A DNA stretch of 64,000 nucleotides from Rhodobacteraceae bacterium UBA6213 (GTDB lineage Bacteria; Pseudomonadota; Alphaproteobacteria; Rhodobacterales; Rhodobacteraceae), in the NCBI GenBank assembly GCA_002421605.1, contig DISJ01000008.1, forward strand, positions 309,630-373,629, written 5' to 3'. Position 1 is the stretch's first letter; the number at the start of each line of letters is the position of its first letter. This document shows, piece after piece, positions 53,167 through 61,733 of this stretch. Made by a program: the position numbers and the translations under genes. The notes beneath the pieces are model-generated. The model worked only from the letters and a program-made list of their open reading frames with translations, ran no database searches and was not told the origin of the DNA.

Positions 53167-54576
53167 ATGGGCGCAGTTACCAAGGCCTTGGCTCTGATCA
53201 AGGACGAAGAGGTGGAATATGTCGACATCCGCTTCACCGACCCGCGCGGCAAGTTGCAGCATGTGACGCTGTGCGCCGATCTGGTGGACGAAGACTTCTT
53301 TGAAGAAGGCTTCATGTTTGACGGATCGTCGATTGCCGGTTGGAAGTCGATCGACCAATCCGACATGAAACTGATGCCCGATGCGGGCTCGGTCTATCTC
53401 GACCCGTTCTACGCGGAAAAAACCCTTTGCGTGCATTGCAACGTGGCCGAACCCGACACGGGCGAGGCCTATAGCCGCGATCCGCGCTCGACCGCGTCAA
53501 AGGCCGAAGCGTATCTCAAATCCACGGGCATCGGCGATGCCGCCTATTTCGGGCCGGAAGCCGAGTTCTTCCTGTTTGACGACGTGCGCTATTCGGTAAC
53601 GCCTGCCAAGGTCGCCTATCAGATCGACGCCGACGCGGCCGCTTGGAACACCGACGCCGAATACGAAATGGGCAACCAAGCCCACCGCGCGGGCCACAAG
53701 GGAGGCTATTTCCCCGTCAACCCGGTTGACGAGGCCCAAGACATCCGCAGCGAAATGCTCAGCACGATGAAGCGCATGGGCATCAAGGTCGACAAGCACC
53801 ACCACGAAGTGGCGACCTGCCAGCACGAACTTGGCATGATCTTTGGCGGGCTTGTCGAACAGGCCGACAACATCCAGAAATACAAATACGTGATCCACAA
53901 CGTGGCACACGCCTATGGCAAGACCGCGACCTTCATGCCCAAACCGATGAAGGGCGACAACGGCTCGGGCATGCATGTGAACATGTCGATCTGGAAAGAC
54001 GGCAAGCCGCTGTTCGCGGGCGACAAATACGCCGATCTCAGCCAGGAAGCGCTGTGGTTCATCGGTGGCATCCTCAAGCACGCCAAGGCGCTGAACGCAC
54101 TGACCAACCCCTCGACCAACAGCTATAAGCGGCTGATCCCGGGGTTCGAGGCACCGGTGCTGCGCGCGTATTCGGCACGCAACCGTTCGGGCTGCGTGCG
54201 GATTCCGTGGACCGAAAGCCCCAAGGCAAAGCGCGTCGAGGCTCGCTTCCCCGACCCGGCCGCAAACCCTTATCTGGCATTTGCTGCACTGCTGATGGCC
54301 GGTCTTGACGGCATCAAGCACAAGACCGATCCCGGCCCGGCCTCGGACAAGGATCTTTATGATCTGCCCGCCGAGGAACTGGCCGCGATCCCGACCGTAT
54401 GCGGTAGCCTGCGCGAAGCGCTGTATGAGCTGGAAAAAGACCATGACTTCTTGCTGGCGGGCGACGTTTTCACGCGCGATCAGCTTGACGGTTACGTGGC
54501 GCTGAAGTGGGAAGAGGTATACGCCTACGAACACACGCCCCACCCGGTCGAATACCAGATGTACTATTCCTGCTGA
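53167..54576 (+). CDS. glnA: Type I glutamine synthetase
   Basis: A 469-residue GSI-beta. EGFMFDGSSIAGWKSID near the N terminus, GPEAEFFLFDD, the GSGMHVNMSIWKDG segment with the usual Gln/His replaced by Asn-Met, PSTNSYKRLIPGFEAPV, and NRSGCVRIPW. The adenylylation tyrosine is in KDLYDLPAEE (about residue 398), so GlnE control is likely. It makes glutamine from glutamate and ammonia. GAAAGGG precedes the ATG, and a textbook terminator follows. Confidence 0.95.
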   Translation: MGAVTKALALIKDEEVEYVDIRFTDPRGKLQHVTLCADLVDEDFFEEGFMFDGSSIAGWKSIDQSDMKLMPDAGSVYLDPFYAEKTLCVHCNVAEPDTGEAYSRDPRSTASKAEAYLKSTGIGDAAYFGPEAEFFLFDDVRYSVTPAKVAYQIDADAAAWNTDAEYEMGNQAHRAGHKGGYFPVNPVDEAQDIRSEMLSTMKRMGIKVDKHHHEVATCQHELGMIFGGLVEQADNIQKYKYVIHNVAHAYGKTATFMPKPMKGDNGSGMHVNMSIWKDGKPLFAGDKYADLSQEALWFIGGILKHAKALNALTNPSTNSYKRLIPGFEAPVLRAYSARNRSGCVRIPWTESPKAKRVEARFPDPAANPYLAFAALLMAGLDGIKHKTDPGPASDKDLYDLPAEELAAIPTVCGSLREALYELEKDHDFLLAGDVFTRDQLDGYVALKWEEVYAYEHTPHPVEYQMYYSC

Positions 54577-54594
54577 GTTCGCCGACAGGATTTG

Positions 54595-54619
54595 AAAGGG
54601 CGCCTTCGGGCGCCCTTTT
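54595..54619 (+). terminator. Rho-independent terminator of glnB-glnA
   Basis: AAAGGGCGCC (54595-54604) and GGCGCCCTTT (54609-54618) pair perfectly around a TTCG tetraloop, followed by further T residues. It begins 18 bases past the glnA stop. Confidence 0.95.
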
Positions 54620-54890
54620 CTATTGTGCGCGAGTTGCTTGTTTTACGTTGCACCGAAGCGGTTCAAACCGCTGCCACCCCGCCCGGTGGCCAGAGGAGGT
54701 CAACGCCAAGCAATCATGGCACCGCGCCCATTTCACCCGACATTTGCAACAGTCCGCTGCGGCGCCACCTGAACGTGCGCACCGATTGTGGCGCGAGCAA
54801 CGCATCAATGTTCACGGATTAACCACAATCGCTGCAAATTCACGGCTTAATTTTGCGTGATGGTCCAATCAGACGAGTTTGGAGAGTCTG
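54620..54890 (+). promoter_or_regulatory. Non-coding interval with palindrome and direct repeats upstream of the 54891 gene
   Basis: I see no gene here. It holds a perfect palindrome AGCGGTT-CA-AACCGCT (54657-54672), an adjacent stem GCCACC/GGTGGC (54673-54690), and two direct repeats TTCACGG(A/C)TTAA at 54811-54822 and 54839-54850. The repeats, 28 bases start to start and about 40-80 bases before the next start codon, look like an operator; TTAA cores recall CtrA half-sites, but this is weak. Confidence 0.4.
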
Positions 54891-55946
54891 ATGGCAGTCA
54901 ATACGATTACCTCCTTTGTGGCGACACTGCTGTATCGAGAAACAATGGCAGACAACGTTCGCCAGATCGTGGCAGAGTTTGACGAGGCGTTTCGCAATCG
55001 CCCGCAGCTACCGTATTCCTTCGGCAGGCCTTATGACGATTTCGCCGTTTTCGATATCGAGGGTGCGCATATCGTGATCGCGCATGGCGATACCGCTGCG
55101 CCCGATGGCGCACGCGGACCCGAAGATCGCGCCGTGGTCGTGCTGGCGATTAGCGCGGCGGTCGCGTCTGACCCCACTTTGGAACCGCGATTTCAACGAT
55201 TGTTGCGCTCGATCGTCGGGCGCATCCAGCGCCCCTACCCCGCCGAAGAAGTGCTTTGGTCCGAGTGCGCGGGCGCATTCGAACCGGGCATGTTCGATGC
55301 CGTTCTGGCCGAAGCCACAGCAACCCCGGCGCATAATCTGGTCAAAACCGCACCTAGCAATGCGCAAGCAAAGGCGGCAGCACACGCCAATACTGCTGGC
55401 CCGAGAGGACATGACGCGATGCAATCAAACCCGCCATATGACGCAGACATTGGGCTGCCGCCAGAACATCCTGCAGATTCCGCGCCGCGCCCACACCACC
55501 CCAAGTCGGGTGATCAGCCCGCATCGAGCGTCGAGCGCCCGCCGAACCGCTTTACCCCCGTGGGCGACGTGGTGGGCCGCATCGTTAACCCGCCGCGTGC
55601 ATCCATACGACCGGCGGCAATCCCACGCGTTGTCGTGGCTAACTCGCTGCCTGATATTCCCGCGCCAAAGCTAAGCGATGCCGCGCGCATCCGCTTTGCG
55701 CTTTACCCGCCCGCACCCGCAGTCCAACCGCCGAACCAAGCGCCGACGGTGCACCGCCTTAGCATCTACACGCTGAACACCGCGCTTATTCTGGTGGCAA
55801 TGCCGGTGGGCGTCGCGTTGCTGACCTACAACGTGTTGGGGCGCGAAAGCTTTACCACCACGGCGCGCAGCATGGCGTTGGCGGGGTTTGGGGTGGCGCT
55901 CGCCCATACCACGAGCTTCGGGCAGGCACTGCTGGCACTTATCTGA
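54891..55946 (+). CDS. Unknown protein with N-terminal globular domain, Pro-rich linker and two C-terminal membrane helices
   Basis: A 351-residue protein I do not recognise. Residues 1 to about 145 are globular (NVRQIVAEFDEAFRNRPQLP, and AHIVIAHGDTAAPDG, then RAVVVLAISAAVA). Residues about 145-280 are a Pro/Ala/His-rich disordered linker. The C terminus has two hydrophobic helices (TLNTALILVAMPVGVALLTY and the last 25 residues). This would place the globular domain in the cytoplasm, tethered to the membrane. ATG 54891 has GGAGAG upstream. Confidence 0.65.
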   Translation: MAVNTITSFVATLLYRETMADNVRQIVAEFDEAFRNRPQLPYSFGRPYDDFAVFDIEGAHIVIAHGDTAAPDGARGPEDRAVVVLAISAAVASDPTLEPRFQRLLRSIVGRIQRPYPAEEVLWSECAGAFEPGMFDAVLAEATATPAHNLVKTAPSNAQAKAAAHANTAGPRGHDAMQSNPPYDADIGLPPEHPADSAPRPHHPKSGDQPASSVERPPNRFTPVGDVVGRIVNPPRASIRPAAIPRVVVANSLPDIPAPKLSDAARIRFALYPPAPAVQPPNQAPTVHRLSIYTLNTALILVAMPVGVALLTYNVLGRESFTTTARSMALAGFGVALAHTTSFGQALLALI

Positions 55947-56040
55947 CCCCGGCAAACGCCGCAACGCGGCGCACTTCGGCTTGCCTGAGCGGGGTGTGCG
56001 GGCTACACCGCGCGCGACCCCCGCTGCGAAAGGCCATGCC

Positions 56041-57345
56041 ATGATCCCGCGCTATTCTCGCCCCGAAATGGTTGCCCTCTGGTCGCCCGAGGCCCGCTTT
56101 CGCATCTGGTTCGAGATCGAGGCGCACGCGTGCGACGCGCAGGCCGCATTAGGAGTGATCCCAAAAGCCAACGCCGAGGCGGTCTGGCGCGCCAAGGACG
56201 CAACCTTTGACGTGGCGCGCATTGACGAGATTGAAGCCGTCACCAAACACGACGTGATCGCGTTTCTGACGCATCTGTCCGAAATCGTCGGCGCCGATGC
56301 CGCGCGGTTTGTACATCAGGGCATGACCTCTTCGGACGTGCTCGACACCACACTGAACGTCCAGCTGGTGCGCGCAGCCGATCTGCTGCTGGTCGGGCTC
56401 GACCGAGTGCTCGCGGCGCTGAAGGCGCGCGCGTTTGAGCACAAGATGACATTGCGGATCGGGCGCAGCCACGGCATTCACGCCGAGCCGACCACGATGG
56501 GGCTGACCTTCGCGCGCTTTTATGCGGAAATGGCGCGCAACCGGGCGCGGCTACTGGCGGCGCGCGCCGAAGTGGCAACGGGCGCCATTTCGGGCGCGGT
56601 CGGCACATTTGCTAACATCGATCCGGCGGTCGAAGAGCACGTCTGCAAGATGCTGGGCCTGACGCCCGAACCGATCTCGACCCAAGTGATTCCACGCGAC
56701 CGCCACGCGATGTATTTTGCCACCCTCGCGGTAATCGCCTCGGGGATCGAAAACGCCGCCACCGAATTTCGCCATATGCAGCGCACCGAGGTGCTTGAAG
56801 CGGAAGAGTTTTTCAGCCCCGGCCAAAAAGGCTCGTCTGCGATGCCGCACAAGCGCAACCCTGTGCTGAGCGAGAACCTCACCGGTCTTGCGCGGCTGGT
56901 ACGGATGGCGGTGGTGCCCGCGCTCGAAAACGTGTCGCTCTGGCATGAACGCGATATTTCACATTCGTCGGTCGAACGCGGCATCGCGCCCGATGCCACA
57001 ATCACACTTGATTTCGCGCTGCATCGGCTGGCCGGTTTGGTCGAAAAGCTGGTGATCTACCCCGAAAACATGCGAAAAAACATGGATAAATTCAAAGGCT
57101 TGGTGATGAGTCAGCGGGTTCTGTTGGCGCTGACACAAGCCGGGGTTTCGCGCGAAGACAGCTACCGACTGGTGCAGCGCAACGCGATGAAGGTCTGGGA
57201 ACGAGGGGCAGATTTCAAGACCGAGTTGTTGGCAGATGCCGAGGTGACCGCCGCGCTATCCCCTGCCGAGATCGAAGAAAAGTTCGACACCGGATACCAT
57301 ACCAAACACGTCGACACGATCTTCGCGCGGGTGTTTGGCAACTGA
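56041..57345 (+). CDS. purB: Adenylosuccinate lyase
   Basis: A 434-residue fumarase/aspartase-superfamily enzyme: MIPRYSRPEMVALWSPEARF start, HQGMTSSDVLDTTLNVQL, RIGRSHGIHAEPTTMG with the catalytic histidine, and the signature GSSAMPHKRNPVLSEN with the catalytic serine loop. It acts twice in purine synthesis, on SAICAR and adenylosuccinate. ATG 56041 gives the standard N terminus; a longer frame from 55888 overlaps the upstream gene. Confidence 0.95.
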   Translation: MIPRYSRPEMVALWSPEARFRIWFEIEAHACDAQAALGVIPKANAEAVWRAKDATFDVARIDEIEAVTKHDVIAFLTHLSEIVGADAARFVHQGMTSSDVLDTTLNVQLVRAADLLLVGLDRVLAALKARAFEHKMTLRIGRSHGIHAEPTTMGLTFARFYAEMARNRARLLAARAEVATGAISGAVGTFANIDPAVEEHVCKMLGLTPEPISTQVIPRDRHAMYFATLAVIASGIENAATEFRHMQRTEVLEAEEFFSPGQKGSSAMPHKRNPVLSENLTGLARLVRMAVVPALENVSLWHERDISHSSVERGIAPDATITLDFALHRLAGLVEKLVIYPENMRKNMDKFKGLVMSQRVLLALTQAGVSREDSYRLVQRNAMKVWERGADFKTELLADAEVTAALSPAEIEEKFDTGYHTKHVDTIFARVFGN

Positions 57346-57418
57346 TCACGCGGGTGTGATGCGACAATTTGTCGCAGTCGTGCTGGAATTGCCTCACGGT
57401 TCATTATAGGAGGCCATC

Positions 57419-57577
57419 ATGAGAACGTTTCGTCTGTTCGCGACAGTGGTATTGGCGCTCTTCCCGATCGCTGCATTCGCAAATGAATGCAACGGCGACG
57501 ACGTCGCCGAAACCCTGCGCTGCCCCAGCACCCTAAGCTCGTCGATGCCGGGTGGCGGCTGCGTGATTTCCGGCTAA
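57419..57577 (+). CDS. Tiny exported cysteine-containing protein, 52 residues
   Basis: AGGAGG lies just upstream of ATG 57419. The product has a clear signal peptide (MRTFRLFATVVLALFPIAAF, cleavage after AFA, residue 21). The mature part of about 31 residues has three cysteines (24, 35, 48) and ends GGGCVISG. The odd cysteine count leaves one unpaired if a disulfide forms. It is downstream of purB by 73 bases. I recall similar short exported proteins downstream of purB in roseobacters but cannot verify. Confidence 0.65.
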   Translation: MRTFRLFATVVLALFPIAAFANECNGDDVAETLRCPSTLSSSMPGGGCVISG

Positions 57578-57654
57578 CGCAAAGCGCGGCGTAATACCGT
57601 CTTAACCGTCGGCTGCGATGTTCGATGCAGGGAAGTTACGCATCGGAGACCGAG

Positions 57655-58710
57655 GTGAACGCGATAGCGCCGATAAACACGGCTGGGGGGCAATCGGTCT
57701 TGCCCTCCGGCCGTATTTCTTTGACCCGCCCGCAAAAGGCGGCGGTGATCGTGCGCCTGCTTTTGTCAGAAGGTGCCTCGCTTCCACTCGCGCAGCTTTC
57801 GGACGAGGTGCAGACCGCCTTGACCGAACAGATGGCCGCAATGAAAACAGTTGACCGCGCAACACTTTCGGACGTGGTCGAAGAGTTTTGCCAGTCGCTG
57901 GATGAGGTCGGGCTGGCCTTTCACGGCGGGCTTGATGGCGCGCTGACAATTCTTGGCGGGCATCTTTCTTCCGGTGCCGCCAACCGCTTGCGCCGGATCG
58001 CTGGCGCCAACTCTCGGCTCGACCCTTGGGAGCGGATATCCGGTCTGTCGGCCGAACATCTTTTGCCCGTGCTCGAGGACGAAAGCACCGAAGTTGCCGC
58101 CGTTTTGCTGTCCAAGCTCTCGGTTTCAAAAGCGGCGGAGCTTTTGGGTAAATTGCCGGGCGATCGGGCGCGCCGCGTAGCTTATGCGGTCTCGCTGACC
58201 GGCAATGTCGCGCCAGACATGGTGCAGCGCATCGGCCATTCTCTTGCCGGACAACTAGACGCCGCACCGCCCCGCGCCTTCGATTCCGGCCCGGTCGAGC
58301 GGGTTGGGGCAATACTCAACTTTTCACCCGCCGCCACGCGCAATGCGGTGCTCCAGGGGCTTGACGAGGAAGACGCGGTTTTTGCCGATCAAGTGCGCAA
58401 GGCAATCTTTACCTTCACCAATATCCCGCAGCGGATCGACCCACGCGACGTGCCAAAGGTTCTGCGCAATATCGACCAAACCAAACTCATCACGGCACTT
58501 GCCGGTGCCAAGGGCGAAAACGCGAAATCGGCAGAGTTCATCCTGGCCAATATCTCGCAACGCATGGCGGGGAACCTGCGCGACGAAATGGTCAACCTAA
58601 CCCGGATCAAGGATAAAGACGCCGAAGATGCGATGAGCGCTGTCGTCGCCGCGATCCGCGAGATGGAGGCCGCGGGCGAGCTGTTTCTGGTTGCGCAGGA
58701 AGACGCCTGA
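57655..58710 (+). CDS. Divergent FliG-like flagellar motor switch protein
   Basis: About 351 residues with FliG middle and C-terminal domains. PVERVGAILNFSPAATRNAV, then AIFTFTNIPQRIDPRDVPKV, SQRMAGNLRDEMV and IREMEAAGEL follow the FliG order. The EHPQ motif of the middle domain is replaced by EDES (LPVLEDESTEVAAVLLSKLS), and the GPVR motif of the torque domain is missing. It is isolated from any flagellar gene. GTG 57655 has GGAG six bases upstream; ATG 57625 would add ten residues. Either a motor switch paralogue or a repurposed scaffold. Confidence 0.7.
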   Translation: MNAIAPINTAGGQSVLPSGRISLTRPQKAAVIVRLLLSEGASLPLAQLSDEVQTALTEQMAAMKTVDRATLSDVVEEFCQSLDEVGLAFHGGLDGALTILGGHLSSGAANRLRRIAGANSRLDPWERISGLSAEHLLPVLEDESTEVAAVLLSKLSVSKAAELLGKLPGDRARRVAYAVSLTGNVAPDMVQRIGHSLAGQLDAAPPRAFDSGPVERVGAILNFSPAATRNAVLQGLDEEDAVFADQVRKAIFTFTNIPQRIDPRDVPKVLRNIDQTKLITALAGAKGENAKSAEFILANISQRMAGNLRDEMVNLTRIKDKDAEDAMSAVVAAIREMEAAGELFLVAQEDA

Positions 58711-58832
58711 TGTTTGCGCAAACCTCACATGTTTTCGCTACCACACTGATTTGATGGATTTTCCAGTTCGGCACGGCGTGCTATCTGCGATTCAGCGGGC
58801 GTTCTTGCCCCGCGCCAAGGCAGGAGCGCACG

Positions 58833-59837
58833 ATGACTGTAACCCTTGGGATCAACGGTTTCGGCCGTATCGGGCGCTGCACGCTTGCCGCGATTTCTGA
58901 ACTGTCGCGAAACGATGTACAGGTGGTCAAGCTTAACGCGACGGGCCCAATCGAGACCAACGCGCATTTGCTGAAATACGATTCGGTGCACGGCCGCTTT
59001 CCCGGCCAGATCCGGGTGGAAAACAACACCATGGATATCGGTCGCGGCCCGATCGAGGTGATGTCCACCTACAACGCGGAAGAGTTGAACTGGGACGGCG
59101 TCGATGTGGTGCTCGAATGCTCGGGCAAATACAACGACCGCGACAAGGCGGCGGTGCACCTAAGCCGCGGCGCGCGGCGCGTGCTTGTATCTGCCCCCGC
59201 CAAGAAAGCTGACAAGACCGTGGTTTACGGCGTCAACCACCGCGACCTGCGTGCCGAACATCTGGTCGTTTCGAACGGCTCTTGCACCACCAACTGCCTC
59301 GCGCCCTTGGCCAAGGTACTGAACGACGCGATCGGAATCGAGTCAGGCATCATGACGACGATCCACAGTTACACCGGTGATCAGCCAACCATGGACCGGC
59401 GCCACAAAGACCTTTACCGCGCCCGCTCTGCGGCGATGGCAATGATTCCCACGTCAACCGGTGCCGCCAAGGCTTTGGGCGAGGTGCTGCCCGAACTGGC
59501 GGGCAAGCTTGACGGGACCTCAATGCGCGTGCCCACCCCAAACGTCTCGGCGGTTGATCTGACCTTCGTTGCGGGCAAAACCGTGACCGTAAACGACATC
59601 AACGAGATCGTGCGCGAAGCGGCGGCGGGCTATATGGGCATGGTCATGTCCTACGACCCCGAGCCCAAAGTATCGATCGACTTCAATCATACGACCTATT
59701 CGTCTATCTTCGCCCCTGACCAGACCAAGGTGGTCGGCGGCCGCACAGTGCGTGTGCTCGCTTGGTATGACAACGAATGGGGCTTTTCCGTCCGCATGGC
59801 CGATGTGGCCGGAGTGATGGGGCGGCTTCTCGACTAG
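58833..59837 (+). CDS. gap: Type I glyceraldehyde-3-phosphate dehydrogenase, paralogue 1
   Basis: A 334-residue GAPDH. GINGFGRIGRCTLAA is the NAD(P) loop, SNGSCTTNCLAP holds catalytic Cys151, and WYDNEWGFS closes the protein. At residue 36 the usual Asp that selects NAD is Ala (KLNATGPIE), as in NADP-using GapB enzymes, whereas paralogue 2 keeps Asp. A gluconeogenic or NADP-dependent role is inferred. AGGAG precedes ATG 58833. Confidence 0.93.
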   Translation: MTVTLGINGFGRIGRCTLAAISELSRNDVQVVKLNATGPIETNAHLLKYDSVHGRFPGQIRVENNTMDIGRGPIEVMSTYNAEELNWDGVDVVLECSGKYNDRDKAAVHLSRGARRVLVSAPAKKADKTVVYGVNHRDLRAEHLVVSNGSCTTNCLAPLAKVLNDAIGIESGIMTTIHSYTGDQPTMDRRHKDLYRARSAAMAMIPTSTGAAKALGEVLPELAGKLDGTSMRVPTPNVSAVDLTFVAGKTVTVNDINEIVREAAAGYMGMVMSYDPEPKVSIDFNHTTYSSIFAPDQTKVVGGRTVRVLAWYDNEWGFSVRMADVAGVMGRLLD

Positions 59838-59847
59838 AGAGGGCGGC

Positions 59848-59991
59848 ATGACGGATCGCATCGCGCTGTGGCTTGGGCTGGTAGTGCTGGTGCTGATCGG
59901 AATCGATTACGCGCTCGTCGGCACCCTGCATTTTCTGTTTCTCGGCGCCAAATTCGTGGATTTAGTGGATTACATCGCCTTTTGGCGCTGA
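59848..59991 (+). CDS. 47-residue single-span membrane micro-protein
   Basis: Ten bases after paralogue 1, ATG 59848 with GAGGGCGG upstream opens MTDRIALWLGLVVLVLIGID, then a second hydrophobic run and the end FVDLVDYIAFWR. One hydrophobic helix is clear, and the aromatic C terminus could be amphipathic. It lies between two gap genes on the same strand. Function unknown; I recall similar micro-proteins at gap loci in roseobacters. Confidence 0.65.
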   Translation: MTDRIALWLGLVVLVLIGIDYALVGTLHFLFLGAKFVDLVDYIAFWR

Positions 59992-60078
59992 AGCGACCAT
60001 CGCAGGGTTGATATTTCGTGCACTGACCACATGTTAGCGCTAAAAGCGCCCTAGGCGCGATTCCAAGCGGAGGCCGAC

Positions 60079-61083
60079 ATGGCGGTGAAAGTAGCGATCA
60101 ACGGATTTGGACGAATTGGGCGCAATGTTCTGCGCGCTATTATCGAGTCGGGGCGCACCGATATCGAGGTGGTCGCCATCAACGATCTGGGGCCGGTAGA
60201 AACCAACGCGCACCTGCTGCGCTTTGATTCGGTACACGGGCGCTTTCCCGGTGAAGTGCGCACCACCCCCACCACGATTGACGTGGGCCGCGGGCCGATA
60301 GAAGTAAGCGCGATCAAGAACCCTGCCGAATTGCCGTGGAAGCACGTCGATATCGTGCTTGAATGCACCGGCATTTTTACCGCCCGCGAAAAGGCCGCGG
60401 TGCATCTGGAAAACGGCGCCAGCCGCGTGCTGGTTTCGGCCCCCTCGAAGGGCGCTGATGCGACCATCGTTTACGGGGTCAACCATCACACTCTGAAGCG
60501 CGAGCATCTTGTTGTCTCGAACGCCTCATGCACGACCAACTGCCTGGCGCCCGTCGCCGCGGTGCTGCACGACGCGATTGGCATTACCAAGGGTTTCATG
60601 ACCACGATCCACAGCTACACCGGCGATCAACCCACGCTCGACACCATGCACCGCGATCTCTACCGCGCGCGTGCCGCAGCACTGAGCATGATCCCCACGA
60701 CGACCGGTGCGGCCAAGGCGGTTGGCCTTGTGCTGCCGCAACTGGACGGGCGCCTTGACGGCATGTCGATCCGGGTGCCAACGCCGAACGTCTCGGTCGT
60801 GGATCTGGTATTCGAAGCCGCGCGCGACACCACGATTGAGGAAATCAACGCCGCAGTCAGCGCAGCAGCAGCTGCCGGCCCGCTGAAGGGTATTCTTGGC
60901 GTGACCGATCAGCCCAATGTCAGCTCTGATTTCAACCACGACCCGCGCTCGTCGATCTTTCACCTCGATCAGACCCGCGTGATGGAAGGCAGGATGTGCC
61001 GAATTCTCGCCTGGTATGACAACGAATGGGGCTTTTCCAACCGCATGGCCGACACCGCCGTGGCAATGGCCAAGCTGATCTGA
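60079..61083 (+). CDS. gap: Type I glyceraldehyde-3-phosphate dehydrogenase, paralogue 2
   Basis: A 334-residue GAPDH. AINGFGRIGRNVLRA, the NAD-selecting Asp36 (AINDLGPVE), SNASCTTNCLAP with Cys151, and WYDNEWGFSNRMADTA. It is the expected NAD-dependent glycolytic/housekeeping enzyme. It shares long blocks with paralogue 1 (for example TTIHSYTGDQPT) but differs clearly elsewhere, so the duplication is old. GGAGG lies upstream of ATG 60079. It is convergent with coaD. Confidence 0.94.
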   Translation: MAVKVAINGFGRIGRNVLRAIIESGRTDIEVVAINDLGPVETNAHLLRFDSVHGRFPGEVRTTPTTIDVGRGPIEVSAIKNPAELPWKHVDIVLECTGIFTAREKAAVHLENGASRVLVSAPSKGADATIVYGVNHHTLKREHLVVSNASCTTNCLAPVAAVLHDAIGITKGFMTTIHSYTGDQPTLDTMHRDLYRARAAALSMIPTTTGAAKAVGLVLPQLDGRLDGMSIRVPTPNVSVVDLVFEAARDTTIEEINAAVSAAAAAGPLKGILGVTDQPNVSSDFNHDPRSSIFHLDQTRVMEGRMCRILAWYDNEWGFSNRMADTAVAMAKLI

Positions 61084-61144
61084 CACGCGCAACCGGGCGG
61101 GTATTTTTGCGGCAGTACATGCGAAAACATGCCCGCCCGCGTGC

Positions 61145-61636
61145 TTAGCGGTATTTCTGCGCCAGTGCCTCGTTGACCGCTGGCGTGACGAATTTTGACA
61201 CATCGCCCCCCAGCCGCGCGATTTCCTTGACAAGTTTCGAGGCAATGGCCTGACGGCGGGCATCTGCCATCAGGAAAACGGTTTCGATGCTGGCATCGAG
61301 CGCGCGGTTCATGCCGACCATCTGGAACTCGTATTCAAAATCGGCAACTGCCCGCAGGCCGCGAATAATGACGCCCGCGCCCACATCGCGTGCGCAATTA
61401 ATCAGCAGGTTCTCGAACGGATGTACGCGAATCTCGCCGCCGCAGCGGGCGGCAATCGCCGCGCACTCCTGCTCGAGCATGGCGACGCGCTCTTCAAGGT
61501 TGAACAGCGGGCCTTTGTCGCGATTGATCGCAACGCCAATCACCAAGCAATCGACCAGTGCCATGGCGCGCTGAATGATGTCGATATGCCCCAACGTGAC
61601 CGGGTCAAAGGTGCCGGGATACAGGCCAATGCGCAT
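61145..61636 (-). CDS. coaD: Phosphopantetheine adenylyltransferase
   Basis: A 163-residue nucleotidyltransferase. GLYPGTFDPVTLGHIDIIQR contains the T/HxGH active-site motif, and IRGLRAVADFEYEFQMVGMN the substrate loop with catalytic Arg. It makes dephospho-CoA from 4'-phosphopantetheine and ATP. ATG 61636 has AAGGGGGGA upstream. Confidence 0.94.
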   Translation of the reverse strand: MRIGLYPGTFDPVTLGHIDIIQRAMALVDCLVIGVAINRDKGPLFNLEERVAMLEQECAAIAARCGGEIRVHPFENLLINCARDVGAGVIIRGLRAVADFEYEFQMVGMNRALDASIETVFLMADARRQAIASKLVKEIARLGGDVSKFVTPAVNEALAQKYR

Positions 61637-61733
61637 CGTTCCCCCCTTGCGCAGGACGTTCTGGCACCCACGCAACAAGATTGCGCAGCCAAATGCAAGC
61701 GTCTCGATGCTGCACCGCGGCAGAAACCCGGCG

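Noticed and set aside
53497..54543. Minus-strand frame of 348 codons opposite glnA
   Set aside because: Antisense shadow of a highly conserved gene with strong codon bias; no ribosome site or recognisable domain.
61094..61140. CGGGCGGG/CCCGCCCG inverted repeat between gap paralogue 2 and coaD
   Set aside because: Large loop of about 30 bases; may contribute to convergent termination but is not convincing.
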